The notes under the pieces: generated by a model
The model's input: the letters and a program-made list of their open reading frames with translations, nothing else
Databases searched by the model: none
What the model was told of the DNA's origin: nothing
Source of the DNA: Hemibagrus wyckioides
Taxonomy: Eukaryota > Chordata > Actinopteri > Siluriformes > Bagridae
Assembly (NCBI RefSeq): GCF_019097595.1
Contig: NC_080722.1
Location: forward strand, 15,167,630 to 15,231,629
Direction: 5' to 3'
Length of the DNA: 64,000 bases
Shown here: one piece after another, positions 46,339 through 50,870 of the stretch
Layout: every line of letters starts with the position of its first letter
Position numbering within the stretch: the first letter of the stretch is position 1
Made by a program: the position numbers and the translations under genes

Positions 46339-47446
46339 AGGAACACATGAGGATGTGTTACTGTGCAGGCAAAGAAAGCAGGGGGTGGTTTGGGGGGGAG
46401 ATGGGAGTCCTGCACACTTTCCGGCTTTATTATATCATTATATCTCATTGGTTTCCATTATTCCACCAAAGGCATTCCTTTGTATCTCGGGCAGAGGTTA
46501 ATCTGAATCACATTGGCCTGGGAGACCCTGTATATCTTCCTAACAAAGACAGAAAGTATGTGGCAGCTTTTGTGAATTGTCTGGACATCTTATTTTTGTC
46601 TTATCTATTTCTTCTTTCCATATGCGAAAAAGAACAAGCTAATAGTCCTGTTAGTGGCTTTATAGGAAGAAGAGATACAGAGTCTTTAGATTAAGCTAGA
46701 TTGAGAATTTACAGATTGAGGGTTTGATCTGTAACTCTTTTAAGATTTTGCCTCAACCAGAAAGTGCCTCAACCTGTCTCTGTCATCATTTCCACAGATG
46801 CTCATCACTATCCAATCAAAAACACAGCTAGAAAAAGAAACTCCTTTTGTTCTACTCCCAGTGTACAGCCTGGTATGTTTACACTGCTCTTATACAGTCT
46901 ATGGTTGTGCATGTTGCAGCCACAAATGCTTGATTTTGTTGCAGCTTTTTTTTTTAAATTGTGATGAGATTTTTGTGCCTTTTTGTAGAAAACTATTTGA
47001 ATTGACAAAACTGCATGCACAGGATTTGTCTTTTAAACTCCTCCCAGAGAAAATACGAATCTATGACAGCTGTACTTATGTTGAACACACACAAACTGAA
47101 GAGTGCTTTGGCTGAATGTACTTTATAATGACTTCGAATGATGCATCATGGCCCAAATCTGCATAAAATCTGCTCAGATTTAGAATTTTTTTTTTTAGCT
47201 CCTCCAAATATCACAGTTTGTTTGATTTAGCATTCATTTCTGCGATTGTAAAATAGTGAAATCTCGGAGAGACTGCATGATAATGGCCCTCGGGTGATTT
47301 ACTAGAGGCAGTATTTGTGTGTGAAAATACTCACCTCGAGGATCTTGCAGCGTTCTGAGTCACAGTCACTGTCCTCACACGGGTGGAACATGCCCAAAGT
47401 CACACAGTTCAGCAGGATCACTAGCATACTGGCTCGTTCAAACCAC
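4273..47446 (-). CDS. cacna1g: T-type calcium channel alpha-1 subunit Cav3.1, partial (12 internal exons)
   Basis: This is a pore-forming subunit of a low-voltage-activated calcium channel of the plasma membrane. Twelve exons join in frame (phases all close) to 899 codons covering domain I, the I-II linker and domain II. Exons 5' to 3' on the minus strand: 47446-47335, 42183-42050, 29470-29373, 22770-22611, 21586-21301, 20396-20304, 19283-18458, 18294-17915, 5703-5552, 5217-5032, 4661-4547, 4428-4273. Assignment to Cav3.1 rather than Cav3.2 or Cav3.3 rests on [13 protein letters not shown] in IIS2-S3, [10 protein letters not shown] after IIS4, YHLGNG after the His run, VYEFTQDA in the linker and Gln in LNLQNVS. 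S4 segments carry regularly spaced Arg/Lys. Pore loops read TLEGW (I) and TQEDW (II), the two Glu of the EEDD filter. The N-terminus and domains III-IV are outside the window. A fish-specific paralogue is possible; family assignment is secure. Confidence 0.95.
4547..4661 (-). CDS. cacna1g: cacna1g exon: domain II S5 end, turret and pore helix (probable exon 12)
   Basis: 115 nt (1 nt + 38 codons), acceptor TTTGAAACAG|T, donor TTTCAG|GTAATT, phase 0 end. It encodes [19 protein letters not shown], then [28 protein letters not shown] matches the Cav3.1 loop more closely than the Cav3.3 loop. The intron to the next exon is only 118 nt. Confidence 0.96.
4662..5551 (-). other. cacna1g: two short introns flanking the IIS4-S5 exon (4662-5031 and 5218-5551)
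   Basis: These are 370 nt and 334 nt long. The first is AT-rich with no recognisable element. The second opens beside the downstream exon with a GT/CA-rich stretch (5218-5253) and holds a small inverted repeat (GACAGCTG / CAGCTGTC near 5368-5400). No other gene is visible. Confidence 0.85.
5032..5217 (-). CDS. cacna1g: cacna1g exon: domain II S4 and S5 (probable exon 11)
   Basis: 186 nt (1 nt + 61 codons + 2 nt). It encodes [11 protein letters not shown], the S4 voltage sensor [19 protein letters not shown], the linker [16 protein letters not shown] and the hydrophobic S5, [11 protein letters not shown]. The acceptor lies in a UG-rich rather than pyrimidine-rich tract (GTGTGTGGTGCAG). The donor is TTCAG|GTCTGA, an atypical 5' splice site with C at +3 and T at +4. 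Both sites are fixed by phase and protein similarity. RFMPAL has Met where mammalian Cav3.1 has Leu. Confidence 0.95.
5552..5703 (-). CDS. cacna1g: cacna1g exon: domain II S2 and S3 (probable exon 10)
   Basis: 152 nt (50 codons + 2 nt), acceptor GTACCTCAG|CCT, donor ATAAG|GTACGT. It encodes [19 protein letters not shown] (S2), [19 protein letters not shown] and [12 protein letters not shown] (S3). [13 protein letters not shown] is diagnostic of Cav3.1; human Cav3.3 has a different sequence here. The terminal AG is completed to Ser by the first base of the next exon. Confidence 0.96.
6385..6815. repeat. two diverged direct copies of an unidentified repeat (6385-6505, 6712-6812)
   Basis: Both copies have GGCCAT followed by a CAAA-rich stretch, then GGGCAAAAATCG or AGGCCAAAAATCC, an ACTAG/GCTAG-type segment, and end with GCATATTATGCAA. 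The order is the same and the strand is the same, so this is a duplicated unit or two insertions of one family. I cannot name it. Confidence 0.55.
6937..6960. repeat. (CA)n microsatellite
   Basis: About eleven CA dinucleotides in a row. Confidence 0.97.
8150..8375 (-). mobile_element. tRNA-derived SINE-like copy, head truncated
   Basis: It shares blocks in order with four other copies in this window: GGGTACA near the 3' end, CACACGCTACGGGCAATTTA, CAATCAGCCTACAACACATG, TCTTTGGACTGGGTAGGAAA and GGCGAAGTCGAATCCACTGC. These are reversed relative to the plus-strand copies at 31.5 and 41.0 kb. The tRNA-like head (GGCACNGTGGCTNAGTGG type) is missing at the right end. It is too diverged to be active. 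Confidence 0.75.
9597..9722. repeat. (TTCA/ATTC)n tetranucleotide tract at a SINE 3' end
   Basis: About 30 copies of ATTC with rare ATTA and CTCA variants. It abuts the 3' end of the minus-strand SINE at 9723-9990. On the minus strand the SINE ends GTTACTGAAGATGAATGAAT, so the tract looks like an expanded GAAT tail. Confidence 0.97.
9723..9990 (-). mobile_element. tRNA-derived SINE-like copy with GAAT tail
   Basis: It carries diverged versions of the family blocks: TTCATTGCAGGGCACC, an internal AACTACAGGCAATTAT block, CCACCTAAAGGCATGTTTGG, GGAGAACATGTTAAACTGCA and CTCAGGGTCGAGCCAGCTGC. It is on the minus strand with the tail to the left. Its right end near 9990 is imprecise. Confidence 0.7.
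10619..10752 (-). other. GC-rich segment with a stop-terminated open frame, unidentified
   Basis: About 134 nt with higher GC than its surroundings. On the minus strand it follows an acceptor-like CTCTTCAG and stays open for about 44 codons, ending LEHAEDD then TAA (10621-10619). I do not recognise the peptide. It is not a plausible channel exon in this intron. It may be an exapted or retrocopied fragment, or chance. Confidence 0.25.
11430..11790. mobile_element. decayed Tc1-like transposon 3' remnant (copy 1)
   Basis: It resembles the element at 54520-54925: TGCTGTGTGGCATTTTGCC, CATCAATATAAAGTTATCCT, GAACAGCTATGGGACTAATG and TTATCCCTCCAGTAGA occur in the same order. In the better copy this section encodes the end of a Tc1/mariner transposase. 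It is heavily mutated with no open frame. Confidence 0.55.
16396..16621 (+). pseudogene. 7SL (SRP) RNA-like pseudogene, 3' truncated
   Basis: It runs colinear with vertebrate 7SL RNA: CCGGGTGCAGCG at the 5' end, CTGTAATCC at the conserved Alu-domain loop, CTGGTGGAGCTCTTGAACTC, GGTTCTGGG, GGTCGGTGTCAATATGATG in the S domain, ACTACCAGGTCACC, GGTGAAACGGCACAGGTC and GATCAGTAGTG in helix 8. After GATCAGTAGTG it departs and runs into an inverted 7SL fragment, so the 3' strand of the Alu stem is lost. It carries many substitutions and is probably not functional. Confidence 0.85.
16612..16705 (-). pseudogene. inverted partial 7SL RNA-like copy, convergent with the plus-strand copy
   Basis: On the minus strand it reads ACTGGGAGGCTGAGGCTGG, GGAGCTCTTGAACTCAGGGG, TTCTGGGCTACCCTGGGTTA and CAGATCAGGTGTTCACACTA. 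This follows the 5' half of 7SL up to the CACTAAGTT region. Several bases (GGGAGGCTGAGG) are closer to canonical 7SL than in the plus copy. The very 5' end of 7SL is missing. The junction shares the short segment CACTA/TAGTG. Confidence 0.8.
17915..18294 (-). CDS. cacna1g: cacna1g exon: end of I-II linker and domain II S1 (probable exon 9)
   Basis: 380 nt (2 nt + 126 codons), acceptor ACATTCCAG|GG, donor GAGCAG|GTTAGT, phase 0 end. It begins [13 protein letters not shown], passes a CPYC motif ([11 protein letters not shown]), an acidic stretch [16 protein letters not shown] and a basic stretch [11 protein letters not shown]. It then enters the conserved pre-S1 segment [18 protein letters not shown] and IIS1 ([20 protein letters not shown]). 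CPYC and VYEFTQDA are shared with mammalian Cav3.1. The start is set by splice phase, since the previous exon ends with one base of a Gly codon. Confidence 0.96.
18295..18457 (-). other. cacna1g: 163-nt intron within the I-II linker
   Basis: It is bounded by the donor GTAAAT and the acceptor TACATTCCAG on the minus strand. Nothing else is seen in it. Confidence 0.9.
18458..19283 (-). CDS. cacna1g: cacna1g exon: end of IS6 and most of the I-II linker (probable exon 8)
   Basis: 826 nt (275 codons + 1 nt), acceptor TTTCACTCTAG|GTG, donor CCTCCAG|GTAAAT. It begins [18 protein letters not shown] (end of S6), followed by [18 protein letters not shown] and a helical stretch to about residue 70. This corresponds to the Cav3 gating brake, a helix-loop-helix just after IS6 that keeps the channel closed at rest. 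A basic segment follows, then a His run (nine His, then YHLGNG), then a low-conservation Ser/Pro/His-rich region that includes [17 protein letters not shown], a motif shared with Cav3.1 and Cav3.2. The exon ends [17 protein letters not shown], recognisable from Cav3.1. The acceptor polypyrimidine tract runs into a CT microsatellite. Confidence 0.96.
18908..18948 (-). repeat. cacna1g: His-codon repeat (CAT/CAC) in the I-II linker
   Basis: The minus strand has a mixed CAT/CAC run encoding nine consecutive His followed by Tyr-His, preceded by HHLV. A His run at this place is characteristic of Cav3.1 and Cav3.2 and could bind metal ions. The codons alternate between CAT and CAC rather than being pure, which limits slippage. 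Confidence 0.9.
19293..19329. repeat. (GA)n/(CT)n microsatellite inside a 3' splice site
   Basis: On the minus strand this is a CT run that ends 10 nt before the acceptor of the I-II linker exon and so forms most of its polypyrimidine tract. Confidence 0.97.
19741..19790. repeat. AT-rich inverted repeat
   Basis: AGGTATATATTAGAATAT at 19741-19758 pairs with ATATTCAATATATACCT at 19774-19790 with one unpaired base and a 15-nt loop. Confidence 0.8.
20169..20225. repeat. perfect 17-bp inverted repeat with 23-nt loop
   Basis: ATGATTAGCGATATAGT (20169-20185) is the exact reverse complement of ACTATATCGCTAATCAT (20209-20225). It starts 78 nt downstream of the donor of the domain I pore exon. Confidence 0.95.
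20304..20396 (-). CDS. cacna1g: cacna1g exon: domain I pore loop and start of IS6 (probable exon 7)
   Basis: Thirty-one codons, phase 0 at both ends, acceptor CTTTAG|GTC and donor ATTATA|GTGAGT. It encodes [18 protein letters not shown], carrying the domain I selectivity-filter Glu (TLEGW), then [13 protein letters not shown], the first half of S6. It is identical to mammalian Cav3.1 apart from a Leu-to-Phe change in S6. A perfect 17-bp inverted repeat starts 78 nt past its donor. Confidence 0.96.
20397..21300 (-). other. cacna1g: 0.9 kb intron between the domain I turret and pore-loop exons
   Basis: It is AT-rich single-copy-looking sequence. No repeat, RNA gene or other exon is recognised. 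Confidence 0.85.
21301..21586 (-). CDS. cacna1g: cacna1g exon: domain I extracellular turret and pore helix (probable exon 6)
   Basis: 286 nt (1 nt + 95 codons), acceptor TACATCAG|T, donor TTTCAG|GTGAGT, phase 0 end. It starts [20 protein letters not shown] and ends with the pore-helix sequence [13 protein letters not shown]. The S5-P loop has several Cys (FICS, RHCYS, MKCQL, TTCVDW, YTNCS) typical of the Cav3 domain I turret, and sequons NRT, NTT and NCS. The acidic run HDDDESP is shorter than in mammals. The long plus-strand open frame over the same bases (21220-21735) is a shadow. Confidence 0.96.
21587..22610 (-). other. cacna1g: 1.0 kb intron between the IS5 and turret exons
   Basis: It is AT-rich. 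I see no recognisable element in it. Confidence 0.85.
22611..22770 (-). CDS. cacna1g: cacna1g exon: domain I S4-S5 linker and S5 (probable exon 5)
   Basis: 160 nt (2 nt + 52 codons + 2 nt), acceptor TTGTACAG|GT, donor TCTGT|GTAAGT. It encodes [15 protein letters not shown] (S4-S5 linker), the hydrophobic S5 helix [20 protein letters not shown], and the start of the extracellular turret, [16 protein letters not shown]. The leading GT completes a Ser codon with the A ending the previous exon. The NFS tripeptide is a potential N-glycosylation sequon. Confidence 0.95.
23432..23460. repeat. (TAAA)n microsatellite
   Basis: About seven TAAA units. Confidence 0.95.
25037..25076. repeat. (CT)n(CA)n compound microsatellite
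   Basis: A CT run passes directly into a CA run, joined by TTA. Confidence 0.97.
25145..25350 (+). repeat. unnamed dispersed repeat, copy 1 (copy 2 at 38105-38265)
   Basis: It shares with 38.1 kb, in order: a GTTTTTTGT-like block, TTCTCAGGACATCTG versus TTCACAGGACATCTG, ACTAGA-GCATG, GTATCCCAT versus GGATCCTGC, AAAGTGAGGAG versus AAAGTAAGAAG, CAGCTATAAAGCTCGC versus TAGATATGAAGCTCAC, and a GAAACATGA-like end. It is on the same strand and of unknown family. Confidence 0.5.
28290..28965 (+). mobile_element. non-autonomous retroposon (teleost SINE-like) with GAATT tail
   Basis: The 3' part has the sequence TTTCTTCCTTTCCATCCCAG, GGGAGTTTTTCCTTGCCACC, AAGCTGCTTTGAGACAATG and AAGGCGCTATACAAAATAAA, ending in a (GAATTGAATT) tail. 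These blocks form a repeat I recognise as widespread in fish genomes. The 5' part (GAGTCTCGCCGCTTGATGG, CACTGACACTGTGGATGG) appears to belong to the same unit. The exact 5' boundary is uncertain. There is no coding capacity. Confidence 0.75.
29373..29470 (-). CDS. cacna1g: cacna1g exon: end of IS3 and voltage sensor IS4 (probable exon 4)
   Basis: 98 nt (1 nt + 32 codons + 1 nt) between TTTCACAG and CCCA|GTGAGT. It encodes [12 protein letters not shown], then the S4 voltage sensor [18 protein letters not shown] with Arg at every third position. The Gln in LNLQNVS corresponds to the Cav3 S3-S4 loop position that is His in the nickel-sensitive Cav3.2 and Gln in Cav3.1, supporting the cacna1g call. 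It is too short for a simple open-reading-frame scan and was found by homology and phase. Confidence 0.95.
29759..29859. repeat. CA-TA-TG hairpin microsatellite unit 1
   Basis: The order is (CA)n(TA)n, TTTATGTAGATATATATATA twice, then TTTTAAATG and (TG)n. The CA/TA and TA/TG blocks are complementary, so the unit folds on itself. Confidence 0.95.
29861..29975. repeat. CA-TA-TG hairpin microsatellite unit 2
   Basis: It repeats the structure of the preceding unit with a longer TA block, one TTTATGTAG copy, TTTTAAATG and (TG)n. The two units are tandem direct copies. Confidence 0.95.
30549..30640 (+). mobile_element. tRNA-derived SINE head fragment
   Basis: The A-box-like GCTAGGCTGCCCGCCTCCC is followed by CATGCCGGAGACCCAGATTC and the B-box-like AGATTCGACACC. 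It lies immediately 5' of the inverted-repeat element at 30663. Only the head is recognisable. Confidence 0.5.
30663..31321. mobile_element. terminal-inverted-repeat DNA element with internal SINE insertion
   Basis: The left end TACACTATACAGTCAAAGGC and CATCTGACCATCACACC mirrors the right end GATGGTCAGGTGTC and GGCTATACAGTGTA. The interior (GCGTCCCATTCCAAAAACC, TTAGTGAGGCTGAGAACTG) matches the better copy at 57496-58007. A tRNA-type SINE interrupts it at about 30985-31165. No transposase is encoded, so it is non-autonomous. The family is common in teleosts; its superfamily is not determinable here. Confidence 0.75.
30985..31165 (+). mobile_element. tRNA-derived SINE nested in the inverted-repeat element
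   Basis: The B-box-like GTGAGTTGAAATCCCAGG is followed by CAAGCTGCCACTGCTGGGCC, AAGGCCCTTAACTCTCAACT, TTGTATAAAAGAGATAAATG and the tail TAAGTCACTCTGATTCAGGG, ending GAAAATGTAAA. This layout belongs to a widespread fish SINE. The surrounding element resumes on both sides. Confidence 0.75.
31488..31766 (+). mobile_element. tRNA-derived SINE-like copy
   Basis: The head GATGGCACAGTGGTTCAGTT resembles a tRNA A-box region. Internal blocks include GTGTTCTCCCTATGAATGTG, GGTTTCCTCCTATCTTCC and AAAACATGCCAGTAGG. The 3' end is GAATAAGCAGTTACTGAAAG, the same 3' end as the copy at 9.7 kb. It belongs to the five-copy family in this window. Confidence 0.75.
32271..32293. repeat. (CA)n microsatellite
   Basis: About eleven CA units. 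Further GT/CA runs lie nearby at 32048-32088, 32380-32398 and 33240-33272. Confidence 0.96.
33892..33912. repeat. (CT)n microsatellite
   Basis: About ten CT units. Confidence 0.95.
35495..35550. repeat. (AAT)n trinucleotide array
   Basis: About 18 perfect AAT units. Confidence 0.98.
36229..36251. repeat. (CA)n microsatellite
   Basis: About eleven CA units. Confidence 0.96.
38105..38265 (+). repeat. unnamed dispersed repeat, copy 2
   Basis: It is colinear with 25145-25350 (TTCACAGGACATCTG, ACTAGATGCATG, AAAGTAAGAAG, ATATGAAGCTCACAGGG). The two copies are in different introns and the family is unknown. Confidence 0.5.
38545..38650 (+). mobile_element. SINE 3'-end fragment
   Basis: GCTGACCCTGTGCAACTTGG, GATATGCGAAGAAAGAATTT, CACTGTGCTGTAATATGTAT and GTGATGATAATAAAGGCTTC match the 3' section of a common fish SINE. 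The 5' half is absent. Confidence 0.6.
39130..39470. repeat. probable retroelement fragment
   Basis: It contains CAGAGTAAGACTTCACAAAAC-like, GGTGAGTGTCATTAGTATTC, TGACGCCTCATGGACTGAGG and ATCATGGGAGATGTAGTTTA segments that resemble a repeated sequence I associate with fish LTR elements. No reverse transcriptase is present. The assignment is weak. Confidence 0.35.
40973..41232 (+). mobile_element. tRNA-derived SINE-like copy
   Basis: It contains GTGGAGTTTGCATGTTCTCC, CCATGTCTTAAGGGTCTCCC, CTCTGGTTTCCTTCCATAAT, CCAAAGACATGTACTATAGG and CCAGGGTACAGCCTGCC, ending GTGGGATAAGCAGTG. It is on the same strand as the copy at 31.5 kb and the reverse of those at 8, 9.7 and 58.5 kb. Confidence 0.75.
42050..42183 (-). 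CDS. cacna1g: cacna1g exon: domain I S2 and S3 (probable exon 3)
   Basis: Forty-four codons plus 2 nt. The acceptor is TTATTTTCCAG|GAT and the donor GCTGG|GTGAGT. It begins [18 protein letters not shown] (S2, with the acidic charge-transfer Glu), continues through the S2-S3 turn [15 protein letters not shown], and ends LDFFIVLA in S3. The phase-2 end is completed to Gly by the first base of the next exon. It is nearly identical to vertebrate Cav3.1, with one Ile/Leu change near the end. The flanking introns are 5.2 kb and 12.6 kb. Confidence 0.96.
42279..42305. repeat. (GT)n microsatellite
   Basis: About thirteen GT units, about 100 nt upstream (in gene orientation) of the IS2-S3 exon. Confidence 0.97.
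44282..44312. repeat. (TG)n microsatellite
   Basis: About fifteen TG units. Confidence 0.97.
46280..46338. repeat. (GT)n(GA)n compound microsatellite
   Basis: Nine GT units, then AAA and an interrupted GA run. It generates long low-complexity Arg/Glu frames that are not genes. Confidence 0.97.
47335..47446 (-). CDS. cacna1g: cacna1g exon: domain I S1 (probable exon 2)
   Basis: One nt plus 37 codons, starting [14 protein letters not shown] and ending ERCKILE. It encodes segment S1 of domain I and the S1-S2 extracellular loop with its acidic Cys-containing stretch ([11 protein letters not shown]). The donor is CTCGAG|GTGAGT, phase 0. The acceptor is unusual. The conserved WFER starts 1 nt after an AC dinucleotide, an in-frame TAA lies at 47461-47463, and no AG occurs between that stop and WFER. 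The leading G would complete a Pro codon, as in the Cav3 sequence NPWFER. See the separate U12 acceptor entry. The preceding N-terminal exon is not in the window. Confidence 0.93.
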
Positions 47447-47468
47447 GTATGGAAGAGCAGTTAAGGAG
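47447..47468 (-). promoter_or_regulatory. U12-type branch site and AC acceptor of the intron 5' of the IS1 exon
   Basis: Reading the minus strand, CTCCTTAAC at 47468-47460 matches the U12 branch consensus TTCCTTAAC at eight of nine bases. The likely branch A (47461) is 14 nt from the terminal AC (47448-47447), inside the usual short range for minor introns. There is no long polypyrimidine tract. Together these indicate an AT-AC intron spliced by the minor spliceosome. Such introns are known in voltage-gated sodium and calcium channel genes. The matching donor (ATATCC type) is outside the window, so the 5' half is inferred. Confidence 0.8.
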
Positions 47469-48164
47469 CAACACTCAGAGCAGTGAAACAACACACGATA
47501 AATACAATTCATCTTACAGTCATGTTTGTATTAACTGGTGCACAAGCTTTCACAATACTTGACATGACAGATGGCTAAGCAATGGCTAATTAAAAACAAT
47601 AATACAAAAAGACAAAGGCTTTTATTAGCACCTGGCTTGAAAGAGTATTATTTATATATCGGTATTGTATATATTATAAATATAGCTCTAGTATATTTTT
47701 ATTTCAGTCATCATTAATGCTCACCTAGAAAACAAAACAAAACATTAAAAAATAGCCTAATGTTGTCTAGCCTATTAGTTAGCTAGGAACATTGGCGAAT
47801 GGTGTTGATTACACAGTGTAATATTTGGCCTAAGGTTTGCTAGCTTGTTAATGAACTTGGCTGAATGCTTGTCCAAAACCCTCACGAGAGATACTGGCTA
47901 CTTAGCAGACGCAACTTCCTCACACATCAGATTTCTTCAATAACAATTTAACATAAAACGGTTACAAATATTTTTCTGTTTTCTGTAATAGCACAGTTAA
48001 ATCAGCTGAAACACATTATGTATGCTGACTAAATGTAACCAGGCTTAATTTCAGCCAGCATTCATCAGTATAAATGTCACCAAAATTACCCCTTACCATC
48101 AAAGTCAATTTTGGCAGCATAAAAATTCAGCAAGCACATTATAACAGATCATATACAATGTCAT

Positions 48165-49329
48165 TATCTACCAATCTGGAAAAGATTGCAAAACCATTTT
48201 AAGACTCCCAGACTCCACCAGACCACAGTGAAAGCTATCATCTCCAAATGGAGAACATTTGGTGTATTGATGCGTTGAATCGTCCCAGAAGTTGTCAAGC
48301 TCCCAAAATTTCTCCAAAGACAAAGCCAGAAATCATTGAGTAAGTAAAAAAACAAATCAAAACAAAACACACACACAAAGAAATCCTACAGGCCTCTACT
48401 TCCTCAGCTGAAAGCAATGTTGCTGACCAGAGTTACAAAAATGTGGTTCATTGTGGTAACAAAGCCATGAACCTACATTCAGAGACCTTCTGCTTTTACA
48501 GGCACAGATACTTGTCCAGGATACGGAAAGATTAATCATGATCTCATGCTGTACCAACTGTCTGGTGGGAAAATGCTATCATAATCAGAAATACACTGAA
48601 GACATGGACCTCATGGGAGAGTAGCAGCCAAGTAGAAAATATACGTTTATCTCACATTTGCCAATAAGCACAGGAATTACTCCCAAGTAAGTGTTTGACA
48701 GTTCAATCAAAAAACTGGTATAAAGTCATCAAAGAATTCAAGGCTAAAATGATTCCAGCAGTCGTTGTGGTAATGAGATGCTGTGAAGATGCTTTCAAGA
48801 CTCTAGACCTACAAAGTTTGAGACATGAAGTGAAAACAAACAAAAAAAAAAACACACAAAATTCTCAGATATGATTTTGATTAAATATTAAATATATCAG
48901 TGAAACTGGGTCATGCAGCAAATTAAGTCTACAAACACAAAAGCAAATCCCGGTGAAATTAAAAGAAAACTACTGATTAAAAGTGGAAAAAAATCTCCTA
49001 ATCAAAGTGAAAACCTACAACTAAGAGTAACACACTGAAGCAATGTGGGGAGCAATGCCTGGGAAAGCTTAAAACTAAATTAGGGATGTAAAAGCTTGAA
49101 ATAAAATAATGACATCAAAACCTGTCATTATACTGTAGCTAAGAGTGGTGCATTATTCTGTGTAAATAAACTGGGTGTTAAATAACTTTTTTTTTATTAG
49201 ATAAACAACAACAACAAAAACCAGTCCCTTCATCCAGTATTAGATTTGGTCTAAAGATAGAGTTGAAAACATCCAGTGTGACAAATGCAACAGAGGATCA
49301 GGAAGGGAGCACATACTTTTTCACAGCAC
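48165..49329 (+). pseudogene. decayed Tc1-like transposase element
   Basis: The order of blocks follows a well-known fish Tc1-like transposon: CTGGAAAAGATTGCAAAACC, CAGACTCCACCAGACCACAG, GCTATCATCTCCAAATGGAG, GACATGGACCTCATGGGAG, CACATTTGCCAATAAGC, AAGGCTAAAATGATTCC and, at the end, CAGGAAGGGAGCACATACTT then TTTCACAGCACA. Frames are broken by stops and indels throughout, so no functional transposase is present. Terminal repeats were not resolved. Confidence 0.7.
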
Positions 49330-50009
49330 ATCATAAAATGATATTACCAGATTAAAATAACAAGAACATATATAATCAAATTGAGGCAGCAGCCAGTAAC
49401 AGATTGCTCTGTCAAGATTGCAGCAGGGTCACTCCGGTTAAATGGGTTAAAAGAAAATAATGATTCCTTAAGTCATTATTTCTCTCCATTTTCTTGTGGT
49501 AGATGAACAATGAGCACAATTGCTAATTGATCACTTGGTAGGCAAATGTCACTGGAACACAGCAGCCCGATGCCCAGCCAGGGGTCGTGCACATGCATTT
49601 ACATCTAAATTAAATACAGGAATGCTAATATCCAGGCAGGGTGCTGTCTGAACACTGTGGCAGCAGGCAAAGATCATCTCGTTTTTCTCAATTACTGACA
49701 AAAGACAACACCAAAGGGATACAATTAAAACAGCAAAGTTGACAAATCAGAGGTATAACAGGAAACTTTTAAAAAGAAGGTTTCTGGCACTGGCAGCACT
49801 GGTCTAGAAAAAATGCCATGGGTTATATGTTGTGTTATAGGTATAATAACTGACAAATGAACCTACATCAAATAAGATTACGATAAGTTTATGAACCCCA
49901 AGAAAGACACCATCCATGGTGCTGTGAGATGTCGAAATGGCTGCCACACACACTTTTAGGCCAGAGAAAGAAAGTCAGTTATGTAGCAAGATTGCTAGTG
50001 CTTTAGGAA

Positions 50010-50315
50010 ATGATCAGTGCACCATATCTAATGGATAAGGTGCACACCATTCCCCCTGAGAGCATACAAGGCCAATTTTCTGGCCTGTTAGAGTGCTACA
50101 CAGTCTTAAACCTGCACTTCACACTATGGGATCAGCCCACAGACAGAGGTAACATGTCTGAGTGTAACTATTTCCAGATATACATTTGGGACAACAGCTC
50201 CACTACAGGAGGAAGCTGCGAAGGTCTTGCACCTACTAGTGAGGAAACCAAATTGAAACCAAAGTCTACTACTACTTTATGGGCTACAAGCAGAACTCTG
50301 TGGACTAATTATTGA
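50010..50315 (+). other. 101-codon open frame, unidentified
   Basis: The frame starts ATG ATC AGT and ends TTATTGA, reading ECNYFQIYIWDNSSTTGG near its middle. I recognise no family, no signal peptide and no splice context. It lies 130 nt from the coding-like island on the other strand. It may be chance or part of a degraded retrocopy. Confidence 0.2.
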
Positions 50316-50449
50316 ATATAGGTGAGCAGGATCAGTGGTAGAGGTGGAAATATTTACAGTAGCCAGTGAGGACAGTCATAAGCCTTTCCTTTCTGTCCAG
50401 CTCCATCAGGTAAAACCACAGTCAACAAGAGCCACTTCAGCATCAGCGA

Positions 50450-50870
50450 TGAAGTGTCTTCCAAAACCATTCCCAGAACCAACACAGTGGACACATAGTT
50501 GATACACATAATTGCCTTCCAGGTGAATCACAAACTGGCATGGGCCTTCTAGCATGGCTCATTAACCGACTAGACGGCAAGGTGTGTGGTAGTAAAGTCT
50601 GAGCCAGAACACCAGTGGAGAACCCTGTCTGGCAACGAAAATGAGGGCATGCAGAGAGACACCCCACTCCAGCCCCAGTCTAACATAGTAGTCGTAACAG
50701 AGGACAGTAGGTGGTATAGTAAGTATAGTGAGGGATACACCCTTGACCATGTTAGCTGTTAACATCACAAGCCTGGTAAGTAGGAGAATAAGCTTAAGTG
50801 CAGAGGAAGACTCCACTAGGTAGAGATATAAGTAGAAACAGGGGAAACCTAAAGTCTAGTCCCTTTGTAA
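50450..50870 (-). pseudogene. coding-like island, possible membrane-protein pseudogene
   Basis: On the minus strand, one frame reads about 95 codons with hydrophobic stretches (ALKLILLLTRLVMLTANMV, LTILTIPPTVLCYDYYVRLG, SLHALIFVARQGSPLVFWLR) and stops after YYHTPCRLVG. A shifted frame then reads KAIMCINYVSTVLVLGMVL and LMLKWLLLTVVLPDGAG before further stops. The mixture of transmembrane-like segments and a frame change suggests a decayed membrane-protein retrocopy or a degraded gene. I cannot name the family, and composition alone could mislead. Confidence 0.35.

Larger units (their letters stand above)
42184..47334 (-). other. cacna1g: 5.2 kb intron between the IS1 and IS2-S3 exons
   Basis: It is AT-rich intron with GT microsatellites at 42279-42305 and 44282-44312 and a GT/GA tract at 46280-46338. 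No mobile element or further exon was recognised. Confidence 0.8.

Noticed and set aside
46283..46694. Plus-strand frame of 127 codons starting in Arg-Glu repeats
   Set aside because: It originates in the GA microsatellite and lacks any recognisable domain.
45675..47115. Several frames of 70-105 codons on both strands
   Set aside because: They lie wholly inside the intron between the IS1 and IS2 exons, overlap on both strands, and have no similarity to known families.
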